Origin: Gemmata palustris
Lineage (GTDB): Bacteria; Planctomycetota; Planctomycetia; Gemmatales; Gemmataceae
Direction of reading: 5' to 3'
DNA: 64,000 nucleotides
NCBI RefSeq assembly: GCF_017939745.1
Contig: NZ_JAGKQQ010000001.1
Span: 1,922,001 to 1,986,000, forward strand
A model generated the notes under the pieces. That model did not search any database. It saw only the letters and a list, made by a program, of their open reading frames with translations, and was not told the DNA's origin. The position numbers and the translations under genes were made by a program. This document shows, piece by piece, positions 61,147 to 64,000 of the stretch; the first letter of the stretch is position 1; the number at the start of each line of letters is the position of its first letter.

Positions 61147-62274
61147 ATGAAAGTCTCGTCGACCCTGGCCGTCAGTCTGGCGCTGATTTCCCTTTCTCTA
61201 CCCGCTTGCGAGCGCACGCACGCGGAGGAGAAGGAGCAGCACCAGGAGCACCAAAAGATCGTGGTCACCAGCCCTCAGGCAAAGGACGTCGTTCTCACCC
61301 AGCAATACGTCTGCCAGATCCGCTCTCAGCGCAACATCGAAGTCCGTGCTTTGCAGGAAGGCTATCTCGAGCCGATCCCGGTCAGGGAGGGCCAGACGGT
61401 GAGTACGGGCGACGTGCTGTTCAGGGTGGTACCCACGCTGTACAAGGCGAAGTTGGACGCCGAGCGGGCCGAGGCCCAGTTCGCGCGGGTGGAGCGCGAT
61501 AACGCCAAGAGATTGTGCGATCAGAAAGTGATCTCGATTCAGGAGGTGGCACTGTACGAGGCTAAACTGGCCAAGGCCGAGGCCCGGGCGGAACAGGCGG
61601 CGGCCGAACTGAACTTTACCGTGGTCACCGCACGGTTCGACGGCATCATCGACCGCTTGTACCAGCAGCAGGGCAGTTTGGTGAAAAAGGAGGACCTCCT
61701 CACGACCTTGTCCGACAACAGCGTGATGTGGGTTTATTTCAACGTCCCCGAGGCCCGCTACCTCGACTACAAAATGCACCAGGGTAAGAGTCAGGAGAAC
61801 GGGCAGCTCAAACTCTTGGATTCGCGAATCGAACTCGTGCTGGCGGACGGTAGCAAGTTCGATCAGTCCGCCGGCGACACCGTCACCATCGAGGGAAAAT
61901 TCAACAACGAGACCGGGAACATCCCCTTCCGCGCGGATTTTCCGAACCCGGAGCGCCTGCTGCGCCACGGTCAGACCGGCAGCGTGTTGATTCACCAAAC
62001 GGTCCACAACGCCATCGTCATCCCGCAGCGGGCGACGTTCGAGGTTCTCGACAAGCGGTACGTGTACGTCGTCGGTGAGGACCACGTGGTGCACCAGCGC
62101 CTGATCACGATCCAGCACGAAATGGACGACGTCTTTATCATCAAGAGCGGAATCGGTGTGGACGAGAAGATCATACTCGAGGGGGGCCGGCAGGTTCACG
62201 AGGGCGAGAAGGTGGAGTACGAGTTCCGTAAGTCGGCAGAAGCTCTGGCGAACCAAAAAAATCACGCGGAATAG
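61147..62274 (+). CDS. RND efflux periplasmic adaptor (membrane fusion protein)
   Basis: A 375-residue HlyD/AcrA-type adaptor. N-terminal lipoprotein-like signal (LALISLSLPAC), then the barrel-sandwich halves (VRALQEGYLEPIPVREGQTV and FDGIIDRLYQQQGSLVKKED), an alpha-helical hairpin, and a beta-barrel (VMWVYFNVPEARYL). The C-terminal GVDEKIILEGGRQVHEGEKV is characteristic. It anchors in the inner membrane or periplasm and couples the pump to an outer membrane channel. Followed after 55 bases by the pump gene. Confidence 0.92.
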   Translation: MKVSSTLAVSLALISLSLPACERTHAEEKEQHQEHQKIVVTSPQAKDVVLTQQYVCQIRSQRNIEVRALQEGYLEPIPVREGQTVSTGDVLFRVVPTLYKAKLDAERAEAQFARVERDNAKRLCDQKVISIQEVALYEAKLAKAEARAEQAAAELNFTVVTARFDGIIDRLYQQQGSLVKKEDLLTTLSDNSVMWVYFNVPEARYLDYKMHQGKSQENGQLKLLDSRIELVLADGSKFDQSAGDTVTIEGKFNNETGNIPFRADFPNPERLLRHGQTGSVLIHQTVHNAIVIPQRATFEVLDKRYVYVVGEDHVVHQRLITIQHEMDDVFIIKSGIGVDEKIILEGGRQVHEGEKVEYEFRKSAEALANQKNHAE

Positions 62275-62329
62275 TACCCGTTTCCCGCCGCTCCCTGAAT
62301 ACGGAACCTAACGAGATTATCTCAGAACC

Positions 62330-64000
62330 ATGTTCACACAGATCCTCCATCGGCCGGCACTGGCGATCGTCATCTCGATCCTCCTCTTGTTCCTGGGCGT
62401 GCTGGGGATCAAGACCCTTCCGGTCGCACAGTTCCCCAACGTCGCGCCGCCGACCGTTCAGGTGTCCATTGCGTATCCGGGGGCCAGTGCCAACGTTTTG
62501 GTCGATTCGGTTCTGATTCCGTTGGAGCAATCCATCAACGGCGTCCAGAACATGCGGTACATGGTCTCCTCCGCTACCAGCGCCGGTGAGGCGGCGATCC
62601 TGATCTACTTCGAGCCGGGCACGGACCCCGACATCAACGTCGTGAACGTGCAGAACCGGGTCAACATCATGCTGAGCCGGCTCCCGCCGCTGGTGGTGCG
62701 GGAGGGGATTCTCGTCAGCCAGGTCGTCCCCAGCATGCTGATGTACGTGAACATTTTCAGCACGGACCCGAACGCCGACCAGAAGGACCTGTTCAACTTC
62801 ACCAACGTCAACGTCATGCCCGTGCTCAAGCGGATCCAGGGCATGGGCATTCCCAGAAACCTCGGCAACCGCACGTTCGCGATGCGGATCTGGCTGAACC
62901 CCGACCTCATGCGCGCCCGCGCGATATCCACCGAAGATGTCATGAAGGCCCTGGCGGAGCAGAGTATAATTGGCTCGCCCGGGCGAATCGGCCAAGCAAC
63001 GGGTCAGACGTCGCAGTCCATCGAGTACGTCTTGACCTATAAGGGGCGATACAACAAGGCGGACGATTACGGAAACATCATTCTGAGGGCGAACGCCAAC
63101 GGCGAGATCCTGCGACTCCACCAGGTCTGTGGCGTCCCGGACCCGATCAAGCCCGACGTCCGGAAAGCGCTGCCGGCCGTCATCGGCGGCGCCGGCGCGG
63201 CGGTTCTACCTAAGTCCCCACCGCCCGGCATCGAGCTGGGCTCCGAGTTCTTCGATATTTACTCGGACATCAACGGTCACCCCGCGGCGTCCATCATTCT
63301 CAAGCAAAGTCCCGGCTCCAACGCCGCGGTGGTCATTGAGGAAATCAAGAAGGAACTCGAGCAAATTAAGAAGGAATCGTTCCCGCCCGGCATGGACTAC
63401 GAACTCGCCTACGACGTTTCCCGCTTCCTCGACGCCTCTATCGAAAAGGTGCTGCACACGCTGCTCGAGGCGTTCATTTTAGTGTCTCTGGTGGTCTACA
63501 TGTTTCTCGGGGATCTGCGGTCCACGCTGATCCCGATCCTCGCGGTTCCGGTGTCCCTCGTCGGGACCTTCTTTGTTTTGCAGTTGATGGGTTTGTCGAT
63601 CAACCTGATCACGCTCTTCGCACTGGTCCTCGCGATCGGGGTCGTGGTGGACGACGCGATCGTGGTGGTCGAAGCGGTCCACGCCAAGATGGGCGAAAAG
63701 CACCTGTCGCCGTACCGAGCGACGATGGAAGTGCTCCACGAGATCAGCGGCGCGATCATCGCCATCACCCTGGTGATGACGGCCGTCTTCGTTCCGGTGA
63801 CGTTCATTCCCGGGCCGGTCGGCACCTTCTACCGCCAGTTCGGGATCACGATGGCCACGTCCATCGTTCTCTCCGGTCTGGTGGCCCTGACGCTGACGCC
63901 CGTGCTCTGTGCGATGATCCTCAAGCCCCACGCCGGCGGCCACTCGAACCATACGAACCACACGACCCACGCAAAAAAGCGGCTCGGACTACAAGTCGTT
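62330..64000 (+). CDS. RND efflux pump inner membrane protein (AcrB/HAE1 type), partial
   Basis: The first 557 codons of an AcrB-like proton-driven pump run off the window without a stop. The first membrane helix (ALAIVISILLLFLGVLGIKT) is followed by the porter domain (QVSIAYPGASANVLVDSVL, VQNRVNIMLSRLPPLVVREG). TM2-TM4 include INLITLFALVLAIGVVVDDA with the proton-relay Asp pair. Compared with typical relatives, about 30 extra residues are inserted near residues 266-300 (PDPIKPDVRKALPAVIGGAG), between LRL and LGSEFFDIYSDI. An outer channel gene probably follows outside the window. Confidence 0.93.
   Translation, partial: MFTQILHRPALAIVISILLLFLGVLGIKTLPVAQFPNVAPPTVQVSIAYPGASANVLVDSVLIPLEQSINGVQNMRYMVSSATSAGEAAILIYFEPGTDPDINVVNVQNRVNIMLSRLPPLVVREGILVSQVVPSMLMYVNIFSTDPNADQKDLFNFTNVNVMPVLKRIQGMGIPRNLGNRTFAMRIWLNPDLMRARAISTEDVMKALAEQSIIGSPGRIGQATGQTSQSIEYVLTYKGRYNKADDYGNIILRANANGEILRLHQVCGVPDPIKPDVRKALPAVIGGAGAAVLPKSPPPGIELGSEFFDIYSDINGHPAASIILKQSPGSNAAVVIEEIKKELEQIKKESFPPGMDYELAYDVSRFLDASIEKVLHTLLEAFILVSLVVYMFLGDLRSTLIPILAVPVSLVGTFFVLQLMGLSINLITLFALVLAIGVVVDDAIVVVEAVHAKMGEKHLSPYRATMEVLHEISGAIIAITLVMTAVFVPVTFIPGPVGTFYRQFGITMATSIVLSGLVALTLTPVLCAMILKPHAGGHSNHTNHTTHAKKRLGLQVV

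Noticed and set aside
1-64000. CRISPR arrays, tRNA or rRNA genes and prophage modules
   Set aside because: No regular direct repeats with spacers, no cloverleaf-like segments, and no phage structural or integrase genes were recognised by reading; a tRNAscan or CRISPR finder run would settle this.

Overview
The window looks like chromosomal DNA of a planctomycete close to Gemmata (inference). It is GC-rich throughout. It carries two DUF1559 pilin-like proteins, a PVC-type propeller/HEAT/cytochrome c protein, a redoxin-cytochrome-copper oxygenase fusion, many Hanks-type kinase domains, HEAT proteins, TTG and GTG starts, and a class II kdsA. No tRNA, rRNA, CRISPR array or classical restriction system was seen.

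Layout. 0.2-6.0 kb: secreted proteins (redoxin/cytochrome fusion, two paralogous aspartyl-protease/PDZ proteins, HEAT protein). 6.05-6.28 kb: large nested inverted repeat between convergent genes. 6.3-15.4 kb: CBM9-like protein, PAC2 protein, an 1129-aa membrane protein, a pseudokinase, a sugar isomerase-like protein and DUF1559. 15.4-18.0 kb: insertion-sequence graveyard in which one element sits exactly in the frameshift A-run of an IS3 relative. 18.5-27 kb: stress/two-component island (small cytochrome, USP, DksA/TraR-like protein, sigma-54 regulator plus PAS kinase, tiny membrane proteins, BON-like protein, split Mg-type P-ATPase). 27.1-28 kb: gene remnants.

28.1-46.4 kb is the most striking part. 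An unusual cytochrome P450, a RoxA-like di-heme cytochrome, a catalase-like haem protein, a kinase/pseudo-cyclase/AAA/TPR regulator, an alpha/beta hydrolase, a CHAT-STAND-WD40 protein, a second caspase-fold (C25-like) protease and a complete lipoxygenase lie side by side. In animals and plants lipoxygenases work with catalase-related or P450-type hydroperoxide-converting enzymes to make oxylipins. Here those enzyme classes occur with caspase-fold proteases and STAND/kinase sensors. I infer a regulated lipid-peroxidation or oxylipin signalling/defence module; its function is untested.

46.7-64 kb: DUF1559, PVC-type cytochrome protein, a 779-bp decayed IS1-like element inside an ArsR remnant, a membrane histidine kinase with its NtrC-type regulator, kdsA, a transglutaminase-like lipoprotein, an ATP-grasp ligase, a response-regulator remnant, and an RND efflux adaptor with its pump running off the right edge.
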